Part shown: piece by piece, positions 44,843 through 58,416 of the stretch | How the letters are laid out: every line of letters begins with the position of its first letter | Position numbering within the stretch: the stretch's first letter is position 1 | NCBI RefSeq assembly: GCF_040676675.1 | Contig: NZ_JBFAPK010000023.1 | Coordinates: forward strand, 75,296-139,295 | DNA: 64,000 nucleotides | Direction of reading: 5' to 3' | From: JBFAPK01 sp040676675 | GTDB taxonomy: Bacteria; Actinomycetota; Actinomycetes; Mycobacteriales; Micromonosporaceae | The notes under the pieces: model-generated | Seen by the model: the letters and a program-made list of their open reading frames with translations, nothing else | Databases searched by the model: none | What the model was told of the DNA's origin: nothing | Program-made: the position numbers and the translations under genes

Positions 44843-46708
44843 ATGGCTCGGCGTAGGACGCCCATTCACACCTTGGCAGCCTACGATCACGGGGTGACTC
44901 TGGCGTCGACAGCGCAGACGGACAACGAGGGCCGCCCGGGGCCCGGCCCGCACGGCGAGAGCGTCCCGGCAGGTGCCGGCCCCGCCGAGACCACCACCGT
45001 GGCGACCCGCTCGGGCCCGCTCCGCCCCGCCGCGGGCGGCGTACCGGCGATCGTCCGCCGCCGGCTGGTCCCGTTCGACGCGCGCCTGGACGCGTACTCG
45101 TGGCTCGCCACGGGCGTGGTCGTGGCGATCGCCGCGATCCTGCGGTTCGTCGGGCTGAGCCAGCCGAAGGGCAAGATCTTCGACGAGGTCTACTACGCCA
45201 CCGACGCGCACAACCTGCTCGTACACGGCTTCGAGTGGGACGACAAGAACAACACCGCCGCGTACGTGGTGCACCCGCCGCTCGGCAAGTGGTTGATCGG
45301 CATCGGCGAGCAGATCTTCGGCTACAACGAGCTGGGCTGGCGCTTCTCCGCCGCGGTCGTCGGCACGCTCTCGGTGCTGCTGCTGGTACGCATCGCGCGC
45401 CGGCTGTTCCACTCGACCGTGCTCGGCTGCGCGGCCGGCCTGCTGCTGGCGCTGGACGGCTTCCACCTCGTGCTCTCCCGTACCGCCCTGCTCGACATCT
45501 TCCTGCTCTTCTTCGTGCTCGCCGCGTTCGGCGCCCTCGTGCTGGACCGGGACGCCCGCCGGCGGCGCTGGCTGCGGGCGATGGAGGCGGGTCTCGACCC
45601 GAGCCGCCCCGGCCGCTCCGGCCGGCTGCCGCTGGACCTCGGCGCCGTGCCGTGGTGGCGGCTGCTCTCGGCGGTGCTCCTGGGCTGCGCGATGTCGGTC
45701 AAGTGGAGCGCGCTGTGGTTCGTACCGGCCTTCGCGTTGCTGGTGCTCTTCTGGGAGGCGGGCGCCCGCCGTTCGGCCGGGGTACGACGGCCCTGGCGGG
45801 ACACGCTGATCGGCGAGACGGGTTGGCTCGTCCTCGCCGGCGTGCTCTTCACCCTCACCTACCTGGCCAGTTGGTCCGGCTGGTTCCTCACCGACGGCGG
45901 CTACTTCCGGCACTGGCAGGCCGACCGCGGCATGACCGAGCTGCCCGTCATCGGCGCGTTGCAGAACCTGCTCCACTACCACCAGGAAGCGCTCAAGTTC
46001 CACACCGGGCTGCAGACGAAGCACACGTACCAGTCCTGGCCGTGGCAGTGGCTGCTGCTGGGCCGGCCGGTCGCCTTCTACTGGTCGACCGACGGCGCCT
46101 GCGGCGCACCGAGCTGCGCCAGCGAGATCCTGCTGCTCGGTACGCCGATCCTCTGGTGGTCGTTCCTGCCGGCGCTGGTCGCGCTCGGCTGGCTCGGCTT
46201 CGCCCGGCGGGACTGGCGGGCCGGCGCGATCCTGCTCTGCGTGGCCGCCGGCCTGCTCCCGTGGTTCTACTACGCGATCGCGGACGGCCGGACGATGTTC
46301 TCCTTCTACGTCGCGCCGGCCCTGCCGTTCCTCGTGCTCGCCGTCGTCTACGTGCTCGGCGCGATCATGACCCCGGCGGAGGGGCCCGGGTCCGCCGGCG
46401 CGCCACCGCCGGGACGCGTCCCCGCGCCGGCGACCGGCGAGGACGGCGCGGACACCGGCGGCCCAGTGGCGGCTACCGCCGGCGCGGGCACCGGGGCCGA
46501 GGCCGAGGCGGCCGTCGCCGCCGCGAGCGAGGCGGACATGGCGGACGCGGACCGGACCGATCGCCGGCTGGTCGGCGCGATCATCGCCGGGGCGTACGTC
46601 CTGCTGGTGGCGCTCTGCTTCGCGTACTTCCATCCGATCTTCGTGGGCAAGGTCATGCAGTACGCGGACTGGTCGGCGCGGATGTGGCTGGGCAGCCGCT
46701 GGATCTGA
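44843..46708 (+). CDS. pmt: Dolichyl-phosphate-mannose--protein mannosyltransferase (GT39)
   Basis: Polytopic glycosyltransferase that transfers mannose from polyprenyl-phosphate-mannose to exported proteins. About ten membrane helices are visible. The catalytic acidic pair is in KIFDEVYYATDA, followed by HPPLGKWLIGIG; a C-terminal PMT_4TMC region ends LGSRWI. A disordered Ala/Gly/Glu insert (about 60 residues) interrupts the C-terminal domain. ATG at 44843 gives 621 residues, but a TATAAA at 44835-44840 could be the -10 box, which would favour GTG at 44894. Divergent from rsmI, the usual actinobacterial arrangement. Confidence 0.93.
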   Translation: MARRRTPIHTLAAYDHGVTLASTAQTDNEGRPGPGPHGESVPAGAGPAETTTVATRSGPLRPAAGGVPAIVRRRLVPFDARLDAYSWLATGVVVAIAAILRFVGLSQPKGKIFDEVYYATDAHNLLVHGFEWDDKNNTAAYVVHPPLGKWLIGIGEQIFGYNELGWRFSAAVVGTLSVLLLVRIARRLFHSTVLGCAAGLLLALDGFHLVLSRTALLDIFLLFFVLAAFGALVLDRDARRRRWLRAMEAGLDPSRPGRSGRLPLDLGAVPWWRLLSAVLLGCAMSVKWSALWFVPAFALLVLFWEAGARRSAGVRRPWRDTLIGETGWLVLAGVLFTLTYLASWSGWFLTDGGYFRHWQADRGMTELPVIGALQNLLHYHQEALKFHTGLQTKHTYQSWPWQWLLLGRPVAFYWSTDGACGAPSCASEILLLGTPILWWSFLPALVALGWLGFARRDWRAGAILLCVAAGLLPWFYYAIADGRTMFSFYVAPALPFLVLAVVYVLGAIMTPAEGPGSAGAPPPGRVPAPATGEDGADTGGPVAATAGAGTGAEAEAAVAAASEADMADADRTDRRLVGAIIAGAYVLLVALCFAYFHPIFVGKVMQYADWSARMWLGSRWI

Positions 46709-47242
46709 CCGGCTTCGCGTTCCGCAGACCGCCCCGGCGCCACCTCGGTGCCGGGGCGGTGCCGTACCGGCGGGAAGGCGGGGCGGGCGGTGTGCGCGAG
46801 GCTGCGCGCGGGCGGCCACGCCGAGAAGGGGCGGGTCGCGGAAATAGGCGCGCGCCCCGATCGCCTGCCACGGGGGAAGCGGGCGATTGGGGCGCGCACG
46901 ATGAGCTTAACCACCGAGGATCACCTGCACAACGGGTGACCCACGGTCAGATTTCCGACCGAAGCACCGCCGAGCAGAACGGGCAAGACGGTCACACCTC
47001 CCGGACGGTCACTTCTCGCCCAGCAAGTCGCCTCTGACCTGCTACGGCGCCCGCCGGTGCCGGCAGTCGGGTTCGCTACTGATCCGCGCCGTCACCACTG
47101 ATCGAGTCGACCGTTTGACGGCATATGCAGGCGGTGATCCGCCGCCACCGGAGCCGGCGCGTCTCCGCTCCGCGCGACCCGCGGCCGACGTCCGGAGCCG
47201 TACCCGCGGGCTTTCCCCTTTGCGTCCCACAGGAGGAGAGCC
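46709..47242. other. 534-nt intergenic region between pmt and treS
   Basis: No convincing gene. It contains a strong 19-bp hairpin (46850-46897), a 12-codon open frame directly after it (46901-46939, MSLTTEDHLHNG) and, further on, a region of lower G+C around 46905-47110. The trehalose synthase ribosome-binding site AGGAG lies at the right end. The length and structure suggest a long treS leader or a small RNA. Confidence 0.45.
46850..46897. terminator. Strong hairpin downstream of pmt
   Basis: Stem of 19 bp with two G-T pairs (arms 46850-46868 and 46879-46897) and a 10-nt loop, about 140 nt past the pmt stop. It most likely ends the pmt transcript; it could also be part of a treS leader RNA. 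Confidence 0.55.
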
Positions 47243-49069
<1,827 letters not shown>

Positions 49070-49227
49070 CCCCGCGCGCACCCACCGCCCGCGCCGCCTC
49101 GCGCACCACCGGGCGAGCGGCCGGCGGGCGATCGGCTGGCTGTCGGCGGGCAGCGCCGACGGGCGGCCGGGCGGGCGGGCGACCGGGTGGCGCGGGATAG
49201 CGCCGAGCCGACGCGGGCGCGCGAACT

Positions 49228-49265
49228 ATGCTGGTCGCGCACCCCGCCCGCGACGCGACCAGCAT
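49228..49265 (+). promoter_or_regulatory. 12-bp hairpin in the glyQS leader
   Basis: Perfect inverted repeat (arms 49228-49239 and 49254-49265, 14-nt loop), 37 nt before the glyQS start. No T-box sequence is recognisable. It could be a leader structure controlling the synthetase or the end of an upstream transcript. Confidence 0.45.
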
Positions 49266-49302
49266 GATCAGGCGCGTCCGCCCTCCGGATGGAGCAGTCC
49301 CC

Positions 49303-52281
<2,979 letters not shown>

Positions 52282-52291
52282 CCAGAACGCT

Positions 52292-52353
52292 CGCGATCTA
52301 GGGCAAATCCTCGTGAGATGATCTCTAATCACGACGATTTGCCCTAGATCGCG
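52292..52353. repeat. 62-nt near-perfect inverted repeat with lower G+C, between convergent genes
   Basis: Outer arms of 18 bp match perfectly (52292-52309 and 52336-52353). After one mismatch, 6 more bp pair (52311-52316 with 52329-52334) around a 12-nt loop. It lies 10 nt after the glyQS stop and 44 nt from the stop of the facing membrane gene, so it can terminate both. Its base composition and perfect symmetry stand out; it may be a dispersed palindromic element. Confidence 0.75.
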
Positions 52354-52397
52354 GAGGGAGCGCGTCGCCGCCGGCCGGACCCGGTCCTGCTCGGTCG

Positions 52398-53735
52398 TTA
52401 CGGCGACGGCGTCGGGGTCGGGGTGGGCCGCAGGATCCGGTGGTAGCCGCTGAGCAGCGAGAAGTCGCGGCACTGCCCACCCGGGCCGGCGCCCGCGAGG
52501 GCGGGTCCGGGGGTCTGGCAGGTCACCCGCATCTGCACCACGTCACCGGCGGCCACCTCGATCGGCGAGACCAGGTGGTAGTCGAGGTCGCGGAAGTTGT
52601 TCAGCGCCACGGTGAGCACGGTCGCCCCGTCCACGACGAGGTCGAGCCGACCGCTGTCGCCCTGCGGGTTCTGCAGGAAGATGTCGGTGAGCACGAAGGT
52701 CCGGCCGTTCGGCACCGTGTACTGGTCGGTCCGGGTGACGTTCGGGCCGGACGTGGTGGCGAGCCGGTCCGCGAATGCCTGCGCGCCCGGCGGGATGCCC
52801 GGGGCGGCCGCGCCGCCCGCCGGTCCGCCCGGCTGGGCGCCACCGGGGTTCGCCGGCGGCCGGGTGGCGGCCCCGCCCGGCGCGCCGCCGCCGGTGACCG
52901 TGTCCACCGCCTTCTGCGCGTTGTCGTTGGCCTGGTCCGCCTTCTGCGCGATCGGCGCCAGCTGCTCCTGGGTCGCCTCCTTGGCCGCCGACTTCACGGC
53001 GGGGCGCAGCAGCGTGTACCAGAGGCCGGCGCCGACCAGGAGCAGGACCAGCAGCGCGGCGAGCACCCGGCCGAGGTTGGCCGGCAGGATCGGCGACTGG
53101 ACGGTGGCGGCGTCGAGCGAGGTCGGCGGCGTCGCGTCCGACTCGACCACGACCTGGAACGGGAAGGTGACCGGGTGGCCGCGCCAGAGCAGGCCCTTCG
53201 GCCGGGCGCGCACCTTGACGAACGCCGCCTCGCCGGGCGCGACGGTCAACTGCGTGGGCTGGAAGCCCAGCTTCAGCCGCGCGTCGGGGTCGCTGCCCGC
53301 GAGGGCGATCTGCACCGGGGTGTTGCTCCGGTTGGCGATCGAGACCTCGTGCTGGGCGCCCCACCGGCCCTTCGAGGTACGCGGCACGATCTCCGCGCCG
53401 GTCTCGAAGAACGGGAGCACGTGGACGGTGCCCTCGGGGACGGTCAGCTCGTCGGGGCGCTCGGTGGGCGTGACGCGTACGGCGTACGGCAGCTCGCCGG
53501 CCGGTACCGCGGCGGAGCGGGGCGGCCGGAAGTGCAGCTCGACCCGCTCGGAGGTGCCCGGGTAGACGGAGACCGTCGCGGGTTCCACCGTCGTCCAGGC
53601 GGCGACGTCGCCGACCACGTCCACCACGTACGACTCGACGATGGGGCCCGTGTTGTGGATCTCCAGTAGGCAGACTGCCTCGTCGCCTGGGGTGACCTCC
53701 ACGATCGGGCGGTCGAGGTTGGCAACCGTGGTCAT
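52398..53735 (-). CDS. Membrane-anchored beta-sandwich protein at the eCIS border
   Basis: Protein of 445 residues with no signal peptide. Residues 1-215 form two immunoglobulin-like beta-sandwich domains of the COG1470/NPCBM-associated type (LDRPIVEVTPGDEAVCLLEIHN, ERVELHFRPP, VSIANRSNTPVQIALAGSD). A membrane helix (about 222-242) follows, then a helical segment (KSAAKEATQEQLAPIAQKAD), a Gly/Pro-rich linker and a C-terminal beta domain ending in a Pro/Thr tail. Function unknown. It is divergent from the LuxR-type regulator and neighbours the eCIS genes, where a membrane anchor or release factor is conceivable (inference). Confidence 0.72.
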   Translation of the reverse strand: MTTVANLDRPIVEVTPGDEAVCLLEIHNTGPIVESYVVDVVGDVAAWTTVEPATVSVYPGTSERVELHFRPPRSAAVPAGELPYAVRVTPTERPDELTVPEGTVHVLPFFETGAEIVPRTSKGRWGAQHEVSIANRSNTPVQIALAGSDPDARLKLGFQPTQLTVAPGEAAFVKVRARPKGLLWRGHPVTFPFQVVVESDATPPTSLDAATVQSPILPANLGRVLAALLVLLLVGAGLWYTLLRPAVKSAAKEATQEQLAPIAQKADQANDNAQKAVDTVTGGGAPGGAATRPPANPGGAQPGGPAGGAAAPGIPPGAQAFADRLATTSGPNVTRTDQYTVPNGRTFVLTDIFLQNPQGDSGRLDLVVDGATVLTVALNNFRDLDYHLVSPIEVAAGDVVQMRVTCQTPGPALAGAGPGGQCRDFSLLSGYHRILRPTPTPTPSP

Positions 53736-53830
53736 GGCGTGACCCTAGAAAGCCGGAGGGCCCCCGGCGGCTTCCGGAGAGGAAGACCTTAGGGCAACTC
53801 GGTTGGCCCGTTGAGTCCACGTTAACTGCA

Positions 53831-53843
53831 CGGGTAGTACCCG
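53831..53843. promoter_or_regulatory. Palindrome in the divergent promoter of the eCIS regulator
   Basis: CGGGTA-G-TACCCG, 6-bp arms with a 1-nt centre, 53 nt upstream of the LuxR-type start and 96 nt from the divergent gene. A GTTAAC palindrome lies 4 nt to its left. Candidate operator for the regulator. Confidence 0.4.
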
Positions 53844-53895
53844 CGGAGATACTCATCGTCAGACCACAGCGGTGGTCGGGGATGTGGGGGACCTA

Positions 53896-54519
53896 ATGGA
53901 CCGGATACCGGTTTATCTGCATGCAACGGACATGATCTCACGCGCCGGGTTGGTCAGCCAGTTGCGACCGCGCCCGGAGATCCTCCTGCTCGACGAGGAG
54001 GAGCTGGCCCAGGCCCGGGTGGGCATAGTGATGAGCGACAGCATCGACGAACGCGCCCTGCAGACGCTGCGCTCCCTGCGCTCGCGCGGCGTACCGGCCC
54101 TGGTGCTGGTGGTCACGCAGGTCGACGACGCCGGCCTGGTCGCGGCGGTCGAGGGCGGCGTGGCCGGCCTGGTACGCCGCTCGGAGGCGAGCGCCGACCG
54201 CCTCGTCGGGGTGGTCTGCGCCGCCGCGGCCGGCGACGGATCCGTGCCGCCGGATCTGCTCGGGCGCCTGCTCCAGCAGGTCGGCGCGCTGCAGCGCAAC
54301 GTGCTGGGGCCGCGCGGGCTCTCGTTCTCCGGGCTCGCCGACCGGGAGATCGAGGTGTTGCGGCTGGTCGCCGAGGGCCTGGACACGGCCGAGATCGCGG
54401 CGAAGCTCTCGTACTCCCAGCGGACCATCAAGAACGTGCTGCACGACGTGACCAGCCGGCTGCACCTGCGCAACCGCTCGCACGCCGTCGCGTACGCCCT
54501 GCGGAACGGCCTGATCTGA
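53896..54519 (+). CDS. LuxR-type transcriptional regulator with degenerate receiver domain
   Basis: Regulator of 207 residues. Residues 1-130 resemble a response-regulator receiver (IPVYLHATDMISRAGLVSQL, VPALVLVVTQ), but the usual phosphoacceptor context (hydrophobic strand ending in LLD-MP) is not seen, so control by phosphorylation is doubtful. Residues 145-207 form a GerE/LuxR HTH (LADREIEVLRLVAEGLDTAE, YSQRTIKNVLHDVTSRL). ATG at 53896 follows GGGGGA. LuxR-type genes commonly border actinobacterial eCIS loci, and this one lies directly before the cluster, so it probably governs it. Confidence 0.87.
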   Translation: MDRIPVYLHATDMISRAGLVSQLRPRPEILLLDEEELAQARVGIVMSDSIDERALQTLRSLRSRGVPALVLVVTQVDDAGLVAAVEGGVAGLVRRSEASADRLVGVVCAAAAGDGSVPPDLLGRLLQQVGALQRNVLGPRGLSFSGLADREIEVLRLVAEGLDTAEIAAKLSYSQRTIKNVLHDVTSRLHLRNRSHAVAYALRNGLI

Positions 54520-54523
54520 CCAC

Positions 54524-54559
54524 CGGCTCGTGGGCCTCCGGCGCGGGGCTCACGAGCCG
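54524..54559 (+). terminator. Hairpin after the LuxR-type gene
   Basis: Perfect 9-bp stem (54524-54532 and 54551-54559) 5 nt past the stop codon. It probably ends the regulator transcript, so the propeller/VWA gene downstream should have its own promoter between 54560 and 54690. Confidence 0.55.
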
Positions 54560-54690
54560 TCGCCAGGGCCGACGAGCCACCCGGCTGCCCGTTGGGGCAG
54601 CCGCCGGTGCCCCCAAACCGGCACTGTGCGTCGCTACCTCAATGGGCAGCTGCGGCCACCGTAGAGGCAGACAAGAGTGCGGGAGGTGTC

Positions 54691-57600
54691 GTGCGCAGGG
54701 GGACCCGACGGGTGGCCATGCTCGTCCCCGGCCTGCTGGCCGGCTCAGTCCTGTTGGCGCCCGAGCCACAGGCGCGACCGTCGCCGGTGGCGGAGCTGGC
54801 CGCCGCGCCCGCGGAGATCGGCTACCGGCTGGGCTACACCAGCACGGAACGCCCGACGCTGCGCGGGGGCGTACCCGGACAGCCGGCGCGCGCCATCCTC
54901 GGCGAGGCCCAGCGAGGGCTGGCCGACCTCGACCCCGACGCCCGCGGCGGCGTACTGGTCTGGGTGAGTCAGCGGGCCGCGACCGGAGAGTCCGATCTGG
55001 ACGGTGACGTCTACCTCCAGCGCGGCACGGGTGCGCCGGTGCGGCTGACCAACGACCCGGGCATCGAGCGGCAGCCAGCGGTCTCCCCCGACGGCGGCCG
55101 GGTGGCGTTCGTCTCGGACCGGGGCGGCAGCGACGACATCTGGCTGGTCAACGCGGACGGTACGGGGCTGCGCCGGCTCACCGACCACCCCGGCGAGGAC
55201 ACCTGGCCGACCTGGTCCCCGGACGGCACCCGCATCGCGTTCAGCAGCACCCGGGACGACCCGGACGGCGACATCTACGTGATCGCCGCCGCCGGCGGCG
55301 CGCTCACCCGGCTCACCACCGACGAGGCGGCCGACACCGAGCCGGCCTGGTCGCCGGACGGCACCCGGATCGCCTTCACCACCGCCCGCTTCGCCCCAGC
55401 GGACGGGGCCGCCCCGACGACCCAGGTGGTCACCATGCCGGTCGGCGGCGGCGCGGCCACGCTCGCGGTACCCGGGCCCGGGGACTCCGCCGAGCCCGCC
55501 TGGGCCCCGGACGGCCGCCGGATCGCCTTCACCAGCACCCGGGTCGACAACGCCGGCGACATCTACCTCCTCGACGGCGCCACGGTCACCCCGGTCGCCA
55601 CCTCCGGACTGGCCGAGCGGCACCCGACCTGGCGCGGCAACGAGCTGGTCTACGCCGCCACCGACGCGTCCTGGCCCTCCGACGTCTGGACCGCCGACAC
55701 GAACGGGCAGGACCGGCGCAACCGCACGGCGCGCCCGGGACTCGCCGAGACCGGCCCGGCGTTCTCGCCGGACGGCACCAAGCTGGCCTACAGCGCGGCG
55801 CAGCCCGGCGGCGGCGCCCGCATCGTCGTGGCCGACGCGGACGGCCGCAACCCGCGTACCCTGGCGCCGCCCGGCACCCTGGCCACCGACGCGGACACCG
55901 ACCCGGCGTGGTCGCCGGACGGCAACTCGATCGCCTTCACCCGGGACCCCGCCGACGGCGATTCCACCGTGCCGGACCCGCGCGCGCGGATCCTGGTGGT
56001 CGCGGCGACCGACGCCCGGCTGCTCGGCGAGATACCGATGCCCGCGCACCTGGCCGGGAACGACGGCAAGGCGACCTGGTCGCCGACGGGAGACCAGCTC
56101 GCCATCACCCGCGACGCCACCCTGCGCCGGAGCATCCTCGGCTGGCCGGTGATCGACCGACCGGCACAGCCCGGCATGGAGATCACCGCGCCGCAGACGG
56201 TGCAGACGCCGGCCGTACCGCCGAAGCCGGACGTCGTCTTCCTGGTGGACGACACCTCGTCGATGTCGTACCCGGGTGAGGGCGGCGCGAGCGTCATCGG
56301 CCAGCTACGGGCCAGACTCCCCGAAGTGATCAACAACGTCCGGAGCGAGCAGGCCGAGGCGCAGTTCGGCCTCGCCACGTTCAGCGGCGAGGGCGACGAC
56401 CGCTACCTCTACCACCCGCGCCAGGCGCTCACCGCCAACGACGCGGAGATCCAGCGGGCCGTCAACGGCCTGACCGCGGACAGCATCTACGGCACGGAGA
56501 ACTGGTTCTACGCGCTGCGGCAGCTCGCCCGCAACGACCGGATCGGCTTCCGCGACGACAGCAGCAAGATCGTCGTACTGATCAGCGACACGTACAGCAT
56601 GGACAAGCGGACCCCGGACGGCGTCGACATCACCAGGGAGTCGCTCCGGGACGAGCTGGTCGGCGCCGGGATATCGGTGATCGGCGTGGCGGTCACCGGT
56701 ACCTCCGGCGAGGTCGGCCTCGACAACGACCCGGACGGCTCGCGCACCGCCTCGTACCTGGCCCGGGAGACCGGCGGCCGGCTGACCCCGGACAGCCGGC
56801 CGGACCAGATGATCCAGGCGATCACGGAGGCCATCCGGGAGGTGCAGGTAACGGTCGATCCCGTCATCGAGGAACCCTGCGACGACGGGCTCACCATCAC
56901 CTTCGACCCGGTGCGGGCGCGGGTGCCGGCGGGCGAGACCGCCAAGTTCGAGGAGCACGTGACCGTCTCGCCGGACGTCGCGCCGGGGACGGTGCTGCGC
57001 TGCACGATCCGCTTCGACGTCAACCAGCCGCAGCCGGGCCTGGAGTCGCGGCAGCAGCTGGTCGTGCGGGTCGGGGACCCGGCGGGTCCCTTCGTCCGGG
57101 TCGACGACGTGACGCTCCCCGCGGACGCCCGGCAGGGCTCGCCGGTGACGTACCGTCCCCGGGCGACCGACGCCGCTGGCCGGCCGTTGGCGACGCGCTG
57201 CACGCCCGACTCGGGCGGGACCTTCGCGGTCGGCCAGACGATCGTGACCTGCACCGCCACCGACCAGCAGGGCCGGACCGGTCAGGACGTCGCGACGATC
57301 ACGGTGGTGGACACCGAGATCCCCTCCGGTGCCCGGATCTGGCTGGTGAAGGTCGCCTCCGCCACCGTCGACCAGTTGACCTTCAGTGACCAGCACGACT
57401 TCAGCATCCGTACCGCCGAGCCCTGCCTGACCCGGCGCAGCGACGACGGCGCGGCCTGGTCCCCGGACGGCAAGTCGATCGCCTTCGCCGACAGCGGCAG
57501 CCGGGCCCGGCTCTGCGTGGCGAACCTCGACGGCTCCGCGCCCCGGGTCCCGCTGAGCGCGGACGACCAGGGCGACCGCTGGGCCGCGGATCCGGCCTGG

Positions 57601-58413
57601 GCCCCGGACGGCAGCCGGATTGCGGTGGCGCTCAACGCCTCCGAGGCGGGTACCTCGATCGTGACCCTGCCCAGCGCCGGTGGTCCGGCCACGACGGTGG
57701 TCAGGGACGCCGGGTACGAGCCGACCTACCAGACGCTGCCCATTCCGGACCTGAGCCTCTCGGTCTCGGTCGGCGGACAGCCCGGCTACGTCGGTGGCGA
57801 CAGCATCCCGGTCGCCTTCACCGCCCGTAACGCGTCCCGGCTGCCGGTGACCAACACCTGGCTGAGCCTCAACCTGCCGCCCGGCCTGCTCCCGGTGGCC
57901 ACGATCGACGGTCGCTGCGACGCCGCCACCGCCGTCTGCCAGGTCGGTGCGCTCGGCGTCGGCGACCAGGTCGTGATCAACCTGGTGCTGCCCGCCCGCG
58001 CGGCGACGCTGGCCGCCGTCTCGGGTCGGCTGACCGCGACGACCGCCGCCGGCAAGGCGGAGACCCGGCTCGCCCAGGCGCCGATCCAGGTGCTCGCGCC
58101 GGCGGTCGTGGTGACCCCGACGATCGGTCCACCCGGGTTCGTCACCGAGGCGGTGGGATCGAACTTCCCGCCCGGCGCGGTGGTACGGCTGAACTGGAGC
58201 TTCGGCATCACCGCCACCCCGGACCGGGTCACGGTGGCGCCCGACGGGACGTTCCGCACCCAGGTGCTGATCATGCGGAAGGAACCGCTGGGCCCGCGCG
58301 ACCTGGTCGCCACCCTGGTCACCGGTACGAACTTCGGGACCGTGCAGACGCCGCAGCCGTTCCTCGTCGTACCCCGCTCCCTGGCACCACCGAACTTCGA
58401 CAGCGGGCGGTAA
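54691..58413 (+). CDS. Exported multidomain protein: TolB-like propeller, VWA, HYR, second propeller, Ig-like C terminus
   Basis: Protein of 1240 residues with a signal peptide (VRRGTRRVAMLVPGLLAGS, then cleavage near residue 29). Residues 60-490 hold many TolB/PD40 repeats with the motif WSPDGTRIAF. A von Willebrand A domain starts at about 512 (VVFLVDDTSSMS, metal-site DxTxS) and runs to about 720. A HYR domain lies near 801-875 (FAVGQTIVTCTATDQQG), followed by a few more PD40 blades to about 1020, a DUF11-like beta domain (1020-1123) and an Ig/IPT-like end. GTG at 54691 is 5 nt after GGGAGG. It lies just upstream of the DUF4255-AAA genes, 3 nt from DUF4255, so it is part of that operon. 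Adhesion or surface assembly is inferred. Confidence 0.82.
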   Translation: MRRGTRRVAMLVPGLLAGSVLLAPEPQARPSPVAELAAAPAEIGYRLGYTSTERPTLRGGVPGQPARAILGEAQRGLADLDPDARGGVLVWVSQRAATGESDLDGDVYLQRGTGAPVRLTNDPGIERQPAVSPDGGRVAFVSDRGGSDDIWLVNADGTGLRRLTDHPGEDTWPTWSPDGTRIAFSSTRDDPDGDIYVIAAAGGALTRLTTDEAADTEPAWSPDGTRIAFTTARFAPADGAAPTTQVVTMPVGGGAATLAVPGPGDSAEPAWAPDGRRIAFTSTRVDNAGDIYLLDGATVTPVATSGLAERHPTWRGNELVYAATDASWPSDVWTADTNGQDRRNRTARPGLAETGPAFSPDGTKLAYSAAQPGGGARIVVADADGRNPRTLAPPGTLATDADTDPAWSPDGNSIAFTRDPADGDSTVPDPRARILVVAATDARLLGEIPMPAHLAGNDGKATWSPTGDQLAITRDATLRRSILGWPVIDRPAQPGMEITAPQTVQTPAVPPKPDVVFLVDDTSSMSYPGEGGASVIGQLRARLPEVINNVRSEQAEAQFGLATFSGEGDDRYLYHPRQALTANDAEIQRAVNGLTADSIYGTENWFYALRQLARNDRIGFRDDSSKIVVLISDTYSMDKRTPDGVDITRESLRDELVGAGISVIGVAVTGTSGEVGLDNDPDGSRTASYLARETGGRLTPDSRPDQMIQAITEAIREVQVTVDPVIEEPCDDGLTITFDPVRARVPAGETAKFEEHVTVSPDVAPGTVLRCTIRFDVNQPQPGLESRQQLVVRVGDPAGPFVRVDDVTLPADARQGSPVTYRPRATDAAGRPLATRCTPDSGGTFAVGQTIVTCTATDQQGRTGQDVATITVVDTEIPSGARIWLVKVASATVDQLTFSDQHDFSIRTAEPCLTRRSDDGAAWSPDGKSIAFADSGSRARLCVANLDGSAPRVPLSADDQGDRWAADPAWAPDGSRIAVALNASEAGTSIVTLPSAGGPATTVVRDAGYEPTYQTLPIPDLSLSVSVGGQPGYVGGDSIPVAFTARNASRLPVTNTWLSLNLPPGLLPVATIDGRCDAATAVCQVGALGVGDQVVINLVLPARAATLAAVSGRLTATTAAGKAETRLAQAPIQVLAPAVVVTPTIGPPGFVTEAVGSNFPPGAVVRLNWSFGITATPDRVTVAPDGTFRTQVLIMRKEPLGPRDLVATLVTGTNFGTVQTPQPFLVVPRSLAPPNFDSGR

Positions 58414-58416
58414 GAG

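Noticed and set aside
46901..46939. 12-codon leader peptide MSLTTEDHLHNG
   Set aside because: No ribosome-binding site, no run of regulatory codons; it follows a hairpin by chance as far as can be seen.
49228..49302. Upstream extension of glyQS to ATG 49228
   Set aside because: The extra 25 codons are not GlyQ-like and contain the leader hairpin; GTG 49303 has GGAG at 8 nt and gives the family N terminus.
49070..49302. T-box riboswitch for glycyl-tRNA synthetase
   Set aside because: No T-box core sequence or specifier-loop layout could be recognised; only a simple hairpin is present.
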